A stretch of DNA of 17,966 nt, taken from the NCBI GenBank assembly GCA_017997315.1, contig JAGOFF010000021.1, forward strand, positions 1-17,966, written 5' to 3'. This document shows positions 7,400 to 14,951 of the stretch, piece by piece. Every line of letters starts with the position of its first letter. Position 1 is the first letter of the stretch. The notes beneath the pieces were generated by a model that saw only the letters and a program-made list of their open reading frames with translations, searched no databases and had not been told where the DNA came from. This DNA comes from Clostridia bacterium (GTDB lineage Bacteria; Bacillota; Clostridia; Saccharofermentanales; UBA5734). A program made the translations under genes and the position numbers.

Positions 7400-9732
7400 A
7401 GCGGGGAACCGGCGCCTGGCTCGTCGATTTTTCGGCCAGGCATGCCGTGGCCTGGCTCTTTGCCGCGCCCGTGGCCCTGCTGTTCATGCAGACGGCGGCT
7501 CCGGACGCATCCGCGGCCGGAACGATGCTGTACACCGCTCTTGCTCTGCTGGCCATGTCCGCCTGTTTCTGGAACCGGTGGTGTGTCCTCGGCACATTGG
7601 CGATCCTCTCCATATCGCTGTTCGCTTTCCGCAAACCGATCCAGGATCTGCTGCCGGACATCGCGGACTTCCTCGGATGGGCGGGTCTGCACGTGACCGG
7701 ATGGCAGCCGATGAACACGTATTATGAGCAGGCGTTCCAGTGGTGCGCCTGCGGTGCGATCTCGGCGGGAGTCTGGCTGACGGCATTGCGGTTCCGGTTT
7801 CCGATCGCCGCTCTCGGCATCTTTGCGGCCGTTGCCGGACATGCGTACTTTTTCGGTGCGCCGGATCTGATCGCCTGGTCCGTCCCGGTTCTTGCCGGAT
7901 TGTATATGGTCTCGATCCAGACCCCGGCGCGGGAATCCAGGCGGATCCGTGTCGCGCGTCCGGCGCTTCCGCGTTCCGTCCTGGCGCTGACGGCGATCCC
8001 TTTGGCGCTGTTGATCGCCTGGCTTCCTTTCGCGGTACTCCCGGAAGACACCTCGCGGCTTCGTTCTCCGACCGTGATCGGATGGATCGACGATCTGGCG
8101 GACCGGCTCCGGTTCAATTTCGGCGGACCCGCCGCACGTGAGGGATTCAGCATCGAAGCGTTCGGCTATTATCCGGATCAGGGCCGGCTGGGCGGGACGG
8201 CCAATCCTTCCTCGCAACCGGTGATGGCGGTGACGGCGGCCCGCGCCGCACTCCTGAAGTGCACTGTGCTGGACAACTACCTCGGGGACCGCTGGACTGT
8301 CAGTGCCGCTCACGATGACCATCGGCTGGACGGATTGTTCCCGCAGCAGAGCGGCGTCCTCGAAGATGCGTTTTCATTGGATCTGCCGGATGCCGGCCGA
8401 TGGCCGGCCGAATCGCTTGACGGATTGTTCCATGACACGCTCACGTTTGAATACCGGATGCTGACCAATACCGGCAGCATGCTGTTTTCCCAGGGCCGGC
8501 TTCTGAGCCTGGAACCGGATGACAGGGGCGGGTTGATCCCCTACTTCAACGATGCCGGTGAGATCTTCGCCCAGCGCTCCCTGCGCGTACGGGATGCCTA
8601 TCGTTTGGATGCCAGGGTGCTCCGGACTTCCGATCCCGCCTTCCCGGAACTGATATCCGATGTGGTCGCCGATCATGACACCCGCAGGATGAGCGTATCT
8701 TCGACGATCCCGGACCAGACGGATGCGGTGTATCTGGCACTGCCGGATAGCCTCCCGGAAAGCATCCGCACCCTCTCGCAGGAGATCACGGCCGGACAGG
8801 ACAATCCGTACGCCGCCGCGCTATCCATCCGTCACTATCTCCAGGAAACCTGCAGTTACTCCCTGACGGTGGCCGACGTTCCTCCCGGAATCGATTTTGT
8901 GCAGTGGTTCCTGGACACGAAGGTCGGATACTGCACGTATTTCGCTACGGCCATGACTGTGATGGCGCGATGCGCCGGCGTGCCCGCACGCTATGTTGAA
9001 GGATTCTCCATGTCGTACGAGCGGGCGCGGGAACTGGACGACGGGCTTCTGCAGTTCCGGGTGACCGGCAGGGATGCGCACGCCTGGTGCGAGGTCTATG
9101 TTCGGGGAGCCGGATGGATCCCGATCGATGCGACCCCCGGTTTTGACCAACCAGCTCCCGGACCCGGTCCGGATGAGACCGTGACTCCGCGCCCGGATCC
9201 CATTACGGAAATCCCTTCGGATTCAACCCCGATGCCGACCGGAACTCCGGTAACGGTAAAGCCGGAGGTCGATACCGTCGTGTTCCGAATCGCGCTGTCC
9301 GTCCTGGTCGCCGCGGTCGCGGCTTTCGCCGTTTGGGCGCTGTATCGGCGCCGGCTGCACTGGTATGACGTCGAACGCGCGAAGCGGCGGCTCGGCAGCG
9401 GAGCCCGCGTGATGGAGGCGTACTGGCGAGTATCGACCGGTCTGCTGTCCGGAATCGGATTCAAGGCTGTGCCGTCCGACACGCCCCATGTCTACGCAGC
9501 CCGGGTTGCCAATGATACCGGCACATGGAAGACCGGCGACATCGCAGAGAGACTGCGCTGGCTTGCCGGCCGTCATGTCGCCGTGACGTACGGAGGACTG
9601 GAGCCGCAGGATGACGAGTTGGCGCGGGCGGACGGGATCCGGAAAGATGTGCTCCGCGCCTATATCGTCCGGAGGGGTCGACTGCGGTATTGGCTTTTCG
9701 ACGTGCCTTCAGGCCGGCTGCAGCGGGATTGA
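7396..9732 (+). CDS. Membrane transglutaminase-like protein (TgpA type)
   Basis: 778 aa. Roughly seven membrane helices occupy the first 230 residues, followed by an extracellular region and a transglutaminase-like core with a complete catalytic triad: Cys513 in VGYCTYFATAM, His562 in GRDAHAWCEVY and Asp578 in PIDATPG. A Pro/Thr-rich linker (about 582-627) leads to another membrane helix (about 629-650) and a cytoplasmic tail resembling DUF4129. This is the layout of bacterial TgpA-like proteins, where the papain-fold core faces outside. It starts in an ATGA overlap with the DUF58 gene. With MoxR and DUF58 it forms a recurrent cassette whose substrates are unknown; amide bond cleavage or cross-linking of envelope polymers is possible. 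The gene ends at a hairpin terminator. Confidence 0.93.
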   Translation: MKRGTGAWLVDFSARHAVAWLFAAPVALLFMQTAAPDASAAGTMLYTALALLAMSACFWNRWCVLGTLAILSISLFAFRKPIQDLLPDIADFLGWAGLHVTGWQPMNTYYEQAFQWCACGAISAGVWLTALRFRFPIAALGIFAAVAGHAYFFGAPDLIAWSVPVLAGLYMVSIQTPARESRRIRVARPALPRSVLALTAIPLALLIAWLPFAVLPEDTSRLRSPTVIGWIDDLADRLRFNFGGPAAREGFSIEAFGYYPDQGRLGGTANPSSQPVMAVTAARAALLKCTVLDNYLGDRWTVSAAHDDHRLDGLFPQQSGVLEDAFSLDLPDAGRWPAESLDGLFHDTLTFEYRMLTNTGSMLFSQGRLLSLEPDDRGGLIPYFNDAGEIFAQRSLRVRDAYRLDARVLRTSDPAFPELISDVVADHDTRRMSVSSTIPDQTDAVYLALPDSLPESIRTLSQEITAGQDNPYAAALSIRHYLQETCSYSLTVADVPPGIDFVQWFLDTKVGYCTYFATAMTVMARCAGVPARYVEGFSMSYERARELDDGLLQFRVTGRDAHAWCEVYVRGAGWIPIDATPGFDQPAPGPGPDETVTPRPDPITEIPSDSTPMPTGTPVTVKPEVDTVVFRIALSVLVAAVAAFAVWALYRRRLHWYDVERAKRRLGSGARVMEAYWRVSTGLLSGIGFKAVPSDTPHVYAARVANDTGTWKTGDIAERLRWLAGRHVAVTYGGLEPQDDELARADGIRKDVLRAYIVRRGRLRYWLFDVPSGRLQRD

Positions 9733-9758
9733 CGCAGGCGGACCGGATTGACAATACG

Positions 9759-9797
9759 CGAGGGTCCGACGCGTCGCCGCACCGGACCCTCGTTCTT
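9759..9797 (+). terminator. Hairpin terminator between convergent genes
   Basis: CGAGGGTCCG (9759-9768) and CGGACCCTCG (9783-9792) form a perfect 10-bp stem with a 14-nt loop, followed on the plus strand by TTCTT. It lies 26 bp after the transglutaminase stop and ends that operon. On the minus strand the T tract is poor, so it is only a possible terminator for the convergent phosphofructokinase gene. Confidence 0.75.
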
Positions 9798-9818
9798 GCA
9801 TCATACAGGATGTTCGTG

Positions 9819-11063
9819 TCAGACTTTGACCTTTTTCAACGTCGCAAACCGGGGAAGCCCATCCACCATGGGCGGGCAGGATTCGCCGGCGATCAGGGGC
9901 AGGCAGTAGTCGATGAACTTTTCGTTGACATAGTTCCCTTCCTCGTTGATCCACTCGCGGGGAACTTTCTTCTCGGCGTTCGCCACTTCGCTCAGCGGGA
10001 TCATCTTGATCTCGCAGGCATATGGCCCGGATTCAGGCCTGGCGAAGGCGACCATGTACCCGGACTGCCCTTCCACCGCCTGGCGGACCGCCATACGGCC
10101 GGCGAGCACCGCTTCGTCGACATCCGTACGCGAAGCGAGGTGCGAGGCGCAGCGCTGCATGAGGGACAGCTCGATGCCGCGGACCTTGCATCCCAGCTTG
10201 CCCTTGATGTAGTTGGCAAGGACCGTCGCGGTTCCTCCCAGCTGCTTGTGTCCGAACGCGTCGACGGAGACCTCGCCGACAAGCTCCGGGATGAACTTGC
10301 CGTCCTTGGTCTGCACTCCCTCGGACACCGCGATGATGACATTCCCTTCCTTCTCATAGATACGTTTTACATCGACGAGCATCCGGTCAATGTCGAAATC
10401 GACTTCGGGCAGATAGATGAGGTCGGGTCCGTGGCCTTTGTGGCCGGCCAGCGCGGCGGCGGCTGTAAGCCAGCCCGCATGCCTGCCCATGATCTCGATG
10501 ACGCAGACCATGCCGGTATTGTAGACACGCGCATCTTCGTACACTTCCATGACGGTGGTCGCGATGTACTTGGCGGCGGATGCGAATCCGGGGCAATGGT
10601 CCGTACCCCACAGATCGTTGTCGATCGTTTTCGGAACTCCCATCACGCGGCACTCATATCCCGCGTCACTCAGGTATGTCGATACTTTGTTGCAGGTGTC
10701 CATGGAGTCGTTCCCGCCGTTGTACAGAAAATACCGGATGTTGTACTTTTTAAATACTTCAAGGATCCGTTTGTAGTCCTTGTCGTCTTTATCCGGATTT
10801 GCGAGTTTGTATCGGCAGGAACCCAAAGAGGAGGAAGGCGTTGTTTTCAGGAGTTCCAGCTGCTCCGCATCCTCTTTCGACATATCATAGAACTCTTCGT
10901 TCAGAATGCCGACGATTCCGTGCGCAGCACCGTACACATGTTCGATGACATCGCCGTGGCCAAGCGCTTCGATGAAAACGCCGGCGGCGCTCGCGTTGAT
11001 GACGGAGGTGGGTCCGCCGGACTGGCCGAAAATCAAGTTGCCTTTCAACGGGTTCTGCGACAT
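9819..11063 (-). CDS. 6-phosphofructokinase, pyrophosphate-dependent type
   Basis: 414 aa from the chosen start. It phosphorylates fructose 6-phosphate to the 1,6-bisphosphate in glycolysis. The nucleotide/PPi loop is FGQSGGPTSVINAS near residues 12-25. GGNDSMDT (116-123) and PKTIDND (144-150) carry Asp119 and Lys145 where ATP-dependent enzymes have two glycines (GGDGS, PGTIDND). That Asp/Lys pair is the known marker of PPi use, which makes the step reversible. MGRHAGWL (192-199) is the sugar-phosphate binding segment. An upstream in-frame ATG at 11159 lies before the promoter, while the ATG at 11063 has AGGAGG 7 nt upstream and is chosen. Monocistronic, convergent with the moxR operon. PPi specificity is inferred from residues, not measured. 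Confidence 0.93.
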   Translation of the reverse strand: MSQNPLKGNLIFGQSGGPTSVINASAAGVFIEALGHGDVIEHVYGAAHGIVGILNEEFYDMSKEDAEQLELLKTTPSSSLGSCRYKLANPDKDDKDYKRILEVFKKYNIRYFLYNGGNDSMDTCNKVSTYLSDAGYECRVMGVPKTIDNDLWGTDHCPGFASAAKYIATTVMEVYEDARVYNTGMVCVIEIMGRHAGWLTAAAALAGHKGHGPDLIYLPEVDFDIDRMLVDVKRIYEKEGNVIIAVSEGVQTKDGKFIPELVGEVSVDAFGHKQLGGTATVLANYIKGKLGCKVRGIELSLMQRCASHLASRTDVDEAVLAGRMAVRQAVEGQSGYMVAFARPESGPYACEIKMIPLSEVANAEKKVPREWINEEGNYVNEKFIDYCLPLIAGESCPPMVDGLPRFATLKKVKV

Positions 11064-11120
11064 GGGAAAGCCTCCTATCGTGTTGGACATGGTATTGAGA
11101 CCGATTCTGAAACGGGATTC

Positions 11121-11149
11121 ATGATACCATGCGGAATGGCATGGGACAA
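11121..11149 (-). promoter_or_regulatory. Promoter of the phosphofructokinase gene
   Basis: On the minus strand TTGTCC (11149-11144) and TATCAT (11126-11121) are 17 bp apart, and the -10 carries a TGG extension. Transcription would start near 11114, giving a leader of about 50 nt with AGGAGG before the ATG at 11063. Confidence 0.75.
11127..11144. promoter_or_regulatory. Palindrome inside the phosphofructokinase promoter, possible operator
   Basis: CCATGC and GCATGG are perfect inverted arms around a 6-bp centre (GGAATG). They fill the spacer between the -35 and -10 hexamers. A dimeric repressor bound here would block RNA polymerase. No matching regulator is in the window and no family is recognised from the motif. 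Confidence 0.4.
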
Positions 11150-11201
11150 GATTCGGCAATCCGTCGCGAACCGGTAAAACGGCTTCGGGCGTTCCGGACC
11201 G

Positions 11202-11798
11202 TCAACTGCGGATCGGTTCCCACTCTTCGGCCAGCAAGCCGTACAGGTGCATATCGATATAGGTGCCGCGACGGCGGATGTGCGACCGCATCACCCCCTC
11301 CGGACGGAATCCCGCGTTTATGAACAACCGCATGGAGGATGTGTTGCCCTCCATGATCCTGCAGTAGACCCGATGGAGTCCGACATCCAGGAACAGGTAA
11401 TCCAGCAGCAGATGCAACGCGGATGAGGCGTATCCATGTCCACGATATTGAGGGCTGATCAGGGCGATTCCGATCTCCGCATGCGAGTTGGCCCAGCTGA
11501 AACCGTCGATATTGACAATCCCCACCAAATCCCCTTCTTTGCGTACCGCAAACACATAGGATTCCGCGTGATCGTTCCAGTCCGCCATCATTGCCTTAAG
11601 CTGTTCCTGCGAGTACGGACGGATCATTGCAGGGATGTAGAATCCCGCCGCCCCCGGTTCGTTGAACAGCGGCATCAGCTGCGGAATCTCTTCATCGCGG
11701 ATCGCGCTGAGCTGAAGGCCGCCCGCCTGGGCATCCATACGCTCCAACGCTTCCTTACCGGATCTTGACGGGATTTCCCTGTCGTTCTTGTCTCCCAT
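11202..11798 (-). CDS. GNAT-family N-acetyltransferase (RimJ/RimL-like)
   Basis: 198 aa. It transfers an acetyl group from acetyl-CoA to an amine; the substrate is unknown. Motif A for CoA pyrophosphate binding is SPQYRGHGYASSALHLLLDY (about residues 115-134). The later LHRVYCRIMEGNTSSMRLFINAGF and EGVMR match the C-terminal half of RimJ/RimL-type enzymes. The frame is open from 11978, but the ATG at 11798 has GGGAGGTG 5 nt upstream and a TATAAT just before it, so it is chosen. It is followed by the phosphofructokinase promoter and diverges from the lipoprotein gene. Related enzymes acetylate ribosomal proteins, antibiotics or polyamines; nothing here decides between them. Confidence 0.9.
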   Translation of the reverse strand: MGDKNDREIPSRSGKEALERMDAQAGGLQLSAIRDEEIPQLMPLFNEPGAAGFYIPAMIRPYSQEQLKAMMADWNDHAESYVFAVRKEGDLVGIVNIDGFSWANSHAEIGIALISPQYRGHGYASSALHLLLDYLFLDVGLHRVYCRIMEGNTSSMRLFINAGFRPEGVMRSHIRRRGTYIDMHLYGLLAEEWEPIRS

Positions 11799-11826
11799 GC
11801 GCGCACCTCCCGATCCTTGTCTATCC

Positions 11827-11832
11827 ATTATA
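11827..11832 (-). promoter_or_regulatory. -10 box of the GNAT gene
   Basis: A perfect TATAAT on the minus strand, placing the transcription start near 11820 and the ribosome binding site about 10-15 nt later. No -35 consensus is seen at 16-18 bp, so activity would be weak or need an activator. Confidence 0.55.
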
Positions 11833-11932
11833 GGAGAAAAGCGTCGCGTCGGCGGACGTAACAAACGGGACCGATGCATCCGGAACGCCGGATTAGGATC
11901 AAAGCGGAATGGTTGGTGCGGAGGGGATTGTC

Positions 11933-12484
11933 GTGGATTCTTCTTTGGGGAAAGCCGTACTCGTGATTCTTTTGGCATGTCTGCTGACCGGGTGCGGCAC
12001 TCCGGCTTTCCCTCCTGCCGTCACAACCCCCGAAGACGTCCGTACCATGCGGCTTCTGGAAGAGCATGACATACCGGATCCCGTTATCCTGAAGGCGCAT
12101 GACTGGAGTCTGACCCCGACTCCCGAGGCGGCGGATGCCTGGTTTCGCGGACGCATCCTCCTGGTGGAAGCCGCTTTCCACGATATTGCAGCGGGTTCAG
12201 ACCCCAACCGCGTTCTCATGGCCACGGACGGACCGGACCGGATGTATGCGGAGTTCGAGGCAGCGACCGCCCTGGTCGAGGATCTGAGGGAATCGTCCGG
12301 ACATTCACTCCTGCTTCTGCGCATCATCCGTGTCGACCGCCGCGTGGTGAGCCTGAATCTGTGCGGAGACCAGCAGATCGGCATGGATCCGGAATCCGGC
12401 CTGAAACCGTCGATTGTATTCGTCGGGGAACAAGTCGGCCTATCCCTTCCAGGCGCGGTGCAGTCCGGGGCGGCTGAACGTTAG
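11933..12484 (+). CDS. Small lipoprotein of unknown function
   Basis: 183 aa from a GTG start. The signal peptide has the form MDSSLGKAVLVILLACLLTGC, with the lipobox LLTGC placing the lipidated cysteine at residue 21; the mature protein should be anchored outside the cytoplasmic membrane. GTG 11933 is preferred over the in-frame ATG at 11909 because GGAGGGG lies 6 nt before it and it gives a normal signal peptide. The mature part has no domain I recognise; it is acidic and mixed alpha/beta in character, with a run SLLLLRIIRVDRRVVSLNLCG that could be paired strands. Its stop codon overlaps that of the convergent glycosyltransferase-like gene by 3 bp. It diverges from the GNAT gene. Confidence 0.75.
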   Translation: MDSSLGKAVLVILLACLLTGCGTPAFPPAVTTPEDVRTMRLLEEHDIPDPVILKAHDWSLTPTPEAADAWFRGRILLVEAAFHDIAAGSDPNRVLMATDGPDRMYAEFEAATALVEDLRESSGHSLLLLRIIRVDRRVVSLNLCGDQQIGMDPESGLKPSIVFVGEQVGLSLPGAVQSGAAER

Positions 12485-14379
12485 TTCCGGCTGTAGATGG
12501 CGACGAAGTACTCCTGAATCCAGAATCCGTCCACCTGCTTGTAATCGTTCCAGTACACGATCTGATGCAGCTCCTCCGCCATCTGTCTCAGCCCGCTTTT
12601 CCGGTTCATCCCACGGAACAGGGTTTCGTGGGATTGGGTGACGAACTCCGGGATATACACATCCACGATCACTTCCGGCAGGTTTTCTTTCAATACGTCG
12701 ATATCCTTGACCACGTTTTCGTCACTGGCGACGTCGAACCACTGCACCAATGTGTACGTCGATGGATACCGGTCCGTGATCGCGTAGAAGATCGGGGCAT
12801 GGGGAAACACAAAGATCTCGTCGCCCTTGCCGGAATTATCTTCGATGGCGCTGACGATCCGCTCAATCCCTTCTTTGGTCTCCCGGGTCATCCGGATGTT
12901 CGACAGCAGGTTCACATCGGTCGTCTCCGTTGCAAACCGTGCCGGTCCTTCCGTCAATCCCCACCATGAGTAAGGTTGTATGAACTTCAAGGAGACACCG
13001 TTCAACCCGATGAAAAGAAAGATCAGCAGAACGGGGATCTGGATGATCCTGCCAAGCGGATGTACGGCGGTGGCGACCAGAAGTCCGAGGATCAGTCCGG
13101 CCGCCAGCGCGGTCTGCCCCTGTGACAACGCGGCCGAGGTGCCGCTGCCGTATCCGATGGCCAGGATCATGCCTGCCAGGGCGAAGAGCGGCAGCCCCGC
13201 TCCTGCACCTGGAGTACTGCCGGAGGGCGCTGGGCGGTTCCAGCGACCCGAGCGGACCAGAGCCACTATAAACACCAGCAGCACTACGGTATAGAAGATG
13301 GCCGGAAGGGGTTCATTGTCATAAACGGCGATCCTGCGGGAAATCGTCATCGAGCCGTAGCACCCGACAATGCCGACCGCCAACGCTGCGCAGAAGCCGA
13401 AGCTGAAAATGGTTGTGCCTTTGCGGGAATGACCGCTTTTTCCACAGCAGCGGGTCAGGAACAGATTGACGGCGAGTACTACCAGAAACAGGAGGAGATA
13501 CTGCCAGTTCGACACGACATGCCGGTACCAGATCTTCATCCAGGCGAACAGGACGGTCATGATCCCCCCCTTGGACTGGATGGCGTCCCCTCCCGTCGAC
13601 TCGAGAAACGCGCGGAAACTCCCGGTCGCGAACAGATACAGGCACAGCAGCACAATGGGACCCATGAATGCGGCCAGATACGCCATCACTCCCCGTATCC
13701 CCTGTCTGACCGACTTGAAGACCATTCCCGCAAAGAGCAGCAGAACAACGCTGTATGCCAGAACAAACGCTCCGCTGTTCTGCCGGGTAAGGAAAGCCAA
13801 TGCCGCAAAGAAACCGCTCAAGACCGCCGCGGAGCAGGTGCGGAAAGGTACCGCGGCAGGCCCCTCACCTGCGGACCGTGCGAGACGTTCCACCTGGGTG
13901 ACCAGGAACAAGGTTGCGATGTAGGCAAACAGATCAAACACACGGATATAGTCGTAGAAGATCTGCACCGGTTCCGACTGCATGAAAAGGACGGTGGTCA
14001 GGGCGCAAGCAGCCGCCAGCCAAGGCTTGAACAACTTGGCGAAAAGCAGATAGCTGACGACACAGATCGAGACAAACACAAGGATGCCGACGATGCGCAG
14101 GACATAGATCTCATATCCGAACACCCGTGTGATGCCGGCGATGAGATAGGCATACAACGGAGTGAAGTGCAGTTCGAAGTCCCGGTAAGGAATCTTTCCG
14201 CTGTTGATATATCGGGCAAAAACGGTATACCATCCCTCGGCGATGGAAAATGTTTTGAATGACTGGATGCAGCAGTACAGACCGCTGATGATGACTGCTG
14301 CAACAAGAGGAAGCCGGTTCACCATCCGTGACAGGATCCCTGTGTTCGCGGCGGGCATCGGCGTGATCTTGTGATCCAT
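12481..14379 (-). CDS. Polytopic membrane glycosyltransferase-like protein (GT-C fold)
   Basis: 632 aa. About ten to twelve hydrophobic segments fill residues 20-500, followed by a soluble C-terminal region. The first loop reads EGWYTVFARYINSGKIPYRDF and then HFTPLYAYL, the pattern of GT-C family enzymes (PMT/ArnT/GT39-like), where an acidic residue in this loop acts in catalysis; here the candidates are Glu and Asp in that stretch. The tail includes IFVFPHAPIFYAITDRYPSTY, also common in this group. Such enzymes move sugars from polyprenyl-phosphate donors to lipids or proteins on the outer face of the membrane. The ATG has GGAG 7 nt upstream. No partner genes for donor synthesis are nearby, so the acceptor is unknown. 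Convergent with the lipoprotein gene. Confidence 0.8.
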   Translation of the reverse strand: MDHKITPMPAANTGILSRMVNRLPLVAAVIISGLYCCIQSFKTFSIAEGWYTVFARYINSGKIPYRDFELHFTPLYAYLIAGITRVFGYEIYVLRIVGILVFVSICVVSYLLFAKLFKPWLAAACALTTVLFMQSEPVQIFYDYIRVFDLFAYIATLFLVTQVERLARSAGEGPAAVPFRTCSAAVLSGFFAALAFLTRQNSGAFVLAYSVVLLLFAGMVFKSVRQGIRGVMAYLAAFMGPIVLLCLYLFATGSFRAFLESTGGDAIQSKGGIMTVLFAWMKIWYRHVVSNWQYLLLFLVVLAVNLFLTRCCGKSGHSRKGTTIFSFGFCAALAVGIVGCYGSMTISRRIAVYDNEPLPAIFYTVVLLVFIVALVRSGRWNRPAPSGSTPGAGAGLPLFALAGMILAIGYGSGTSAALSQGQTALAAGLILGLLVATAVHPLGRIIQIPVLLIFLFIGLNGVSLKFIQPYSWWGLTEGPARFATETTDVNLLSNIRMTRETKEGIERIVSAIEDNSGKGDEIFVFPHAPIFYAITDRYPSTYTLVQWFDVASDENVVKDIDVLKENLPEVIVDVYIPEFVTQSHETLFRGMNRKSGLRQMAEELHQIVYWNDYKQVDGFWIQEYFVAIYSRN

Positions 14380-14462
14380 CCTGTATCTCCGTCCGTTTTA
14401 CGTAGTCTTTCAGGGCTCAAATGCCGCACCAGGCAGATTACCACGGATACGGACTTTCTGCA

Positions 14463-14487
14463 GGATTCGCCGAAAGTCGGCGGATCC
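14463..14487. repeat. Tight 11-bp inverted repeat upstream of the glycosyltransferase-like gene
   Basis: GGATTCGCCGA and TCGGCGGATCC flank a 3-nt centre; ten of eleven positions pair as Watson-Crick and one as G-U on the plus strand. It lies between the tRNA terminator and the glycosyltransferase-like gene, about 85 bp upstream of that start codon. It has no T tract on either strand. It could be an operator or a leader hairpin. The rest of 14380-14498 shows no confident promoter. Confidence 0.45.
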
Positions 14488-14498
14488 GGGAATATTGA

Positions 14499-14527
14499 AG
14501 CCCTGCGGAACTTTGGCCCGCAGGGCT
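14499..14527 (-). terminator. Terminator of the His-Gln-Lys tRNA transcript
   Basis: AGCCCTGCGG and CCGCAGGGCT form a perfect 10-bp stem with a 9-nt loop, 8 bp beyond the CCA end of tRNA-Lys. The minus strand continues TCAATATT, so the T tract is weak, but stem strength and position favour termination. Confidence 0.7.
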
Positions 14528-14535
14528 CCTCATTC

Positions 14536-14611
14536 TGGTGATCCACCGGAGGCTCGAACTCCGGACCCCTTGATTAAAAGTCAAGTGCTCTACCAACTGA
14601 GCTAGTGGATC
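14536..14611 (-). tRNA. tRNA-Lys (anticodon UUU)
   Basis: A complete 76-nt cloverleaf with encoded CCA (14536-14538). Acceptor GATCCAC/GTGGATC, D arm AGCTCAGTTGGTAGAGC, anticodon stem CTTGA/TCAAG with loop CTTTTAA (TTT), and T arm CCGGA-GTTCGAG-CCTCCGG type. It is the last tRNA of the transcript and lies one base after tRNA-Gln. Confidence 0.96.
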
Positions 14612-14612
14612 G

Positions 14613-14687
14613 TGGCTGGGGTGGCAGGATTTGAACCTACGAATCCGGGAGTCAAAGTCCCGTGCCTTACCGCTTGGCGACACCCCA
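14613..14687 (-). tRNA. tRNA-Gln (anticodon UUG)
   Basis: A complete 75-nt cloverleaf with encoded CCA (14613-14615). Acceptor TGGGGTG/CACCCCA, anticodon stem CGGGA/TCCCG with loop CTTTGAC (TTG), and T loop TTCAAAT. Only one base separates its CCA from the tRNA-Lys 5' end, so both must be cut from a common precursor. Confidence 0.96.
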
Positions 14688-14706
14688 TCGATCACGAGGT
14701 ATGATT

Positions 14707-14732
14707 CGCCGCCAGACGGACGGCGGGTTTTT
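14707..14732 (+). other. Terminator-like hairpin on the plus strand within the tRNA spacer
   Basis: CGCCGCC pairs with GGACGGCG (one bulged A) around an AGAC loop and is followed by GG and five T on the plus strand. No plus-strand gene lies upstream within 2 kb. It could stop antisense transcription into the tRNA genes, or simply be a spacer hairpin in the minus-strand tRNA precursor. Confidence 0.4.
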
Positions 14733-14772
14733 CTGCAGCGGCATCCGGTGGCCATCCACTGGAAAGGGATAT

Positions 14773-14850
14773 TGGGGTGAGATATGGGAATCGAACCCAC
14801 GACCTCCAGAGCCACAATCTGGCGCTCTAACCAACTGAGCTAATCCCACC
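14773..14850 (-). tRNA. tRNA-His (anticodon GUG)
   Basis: A complete cloverleaf with encoded CCA (14773-14775) and an encoded extra 5' G (14850) facing C73, the tRNA-His identity pair. Acceptor GTGGGAT/ATCTCAC (one G-U), D arm AGCTCAGTTGGTTAGAGC, anticodon stem CCAGA/TCTGG with loop TTGTGGC (GTG), T arm GTGGG-TTCGATT-CCCAT. It is the first tRNA of the transcript. Confidence 0.96.
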
Positions 14851-14882
14851 GTCTGGTGCTGCCGTTTTCTGGCACTGGAGCA

Positions 14883-14911
14883 ATTATAGGAACGGAGAAC
14901 ATACTTGTCAA
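14883..14911 (-). promoter_or_regulatory. Perfect consensus promoter of the His-Gln-Lys tRNA transcript
   Basis: On the minus strand TTGACA (14911-14906) and TATAAT (14888-14883) are both exact matches to consensus with the ideal 17-bp spacer. The start would be near 14876, about 26 nt before tRNA-His. Strong constitutive expression is expected. Confidence 0.92.
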
Positions 14912-14951
14912 TAGCGCTGAATCTCCGCAAGGCGCATCGCAAGGGCATCCG

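Noticed and set aside
9690..11177. A 495-codon open frame on the plus strand, opposite the phosphofructokinase gene
   Set aside because: Antisense to a well-conserved enzyme and begins inside the transglutaminase gene; no ribosome binding site or motif.
14883..14911. Possible third LexA box in the tRNA promoter (GAACATAC on the plus strand)
   Set aside because: Only one half-site is present; the second arm GTTC is missing at the required spacing.
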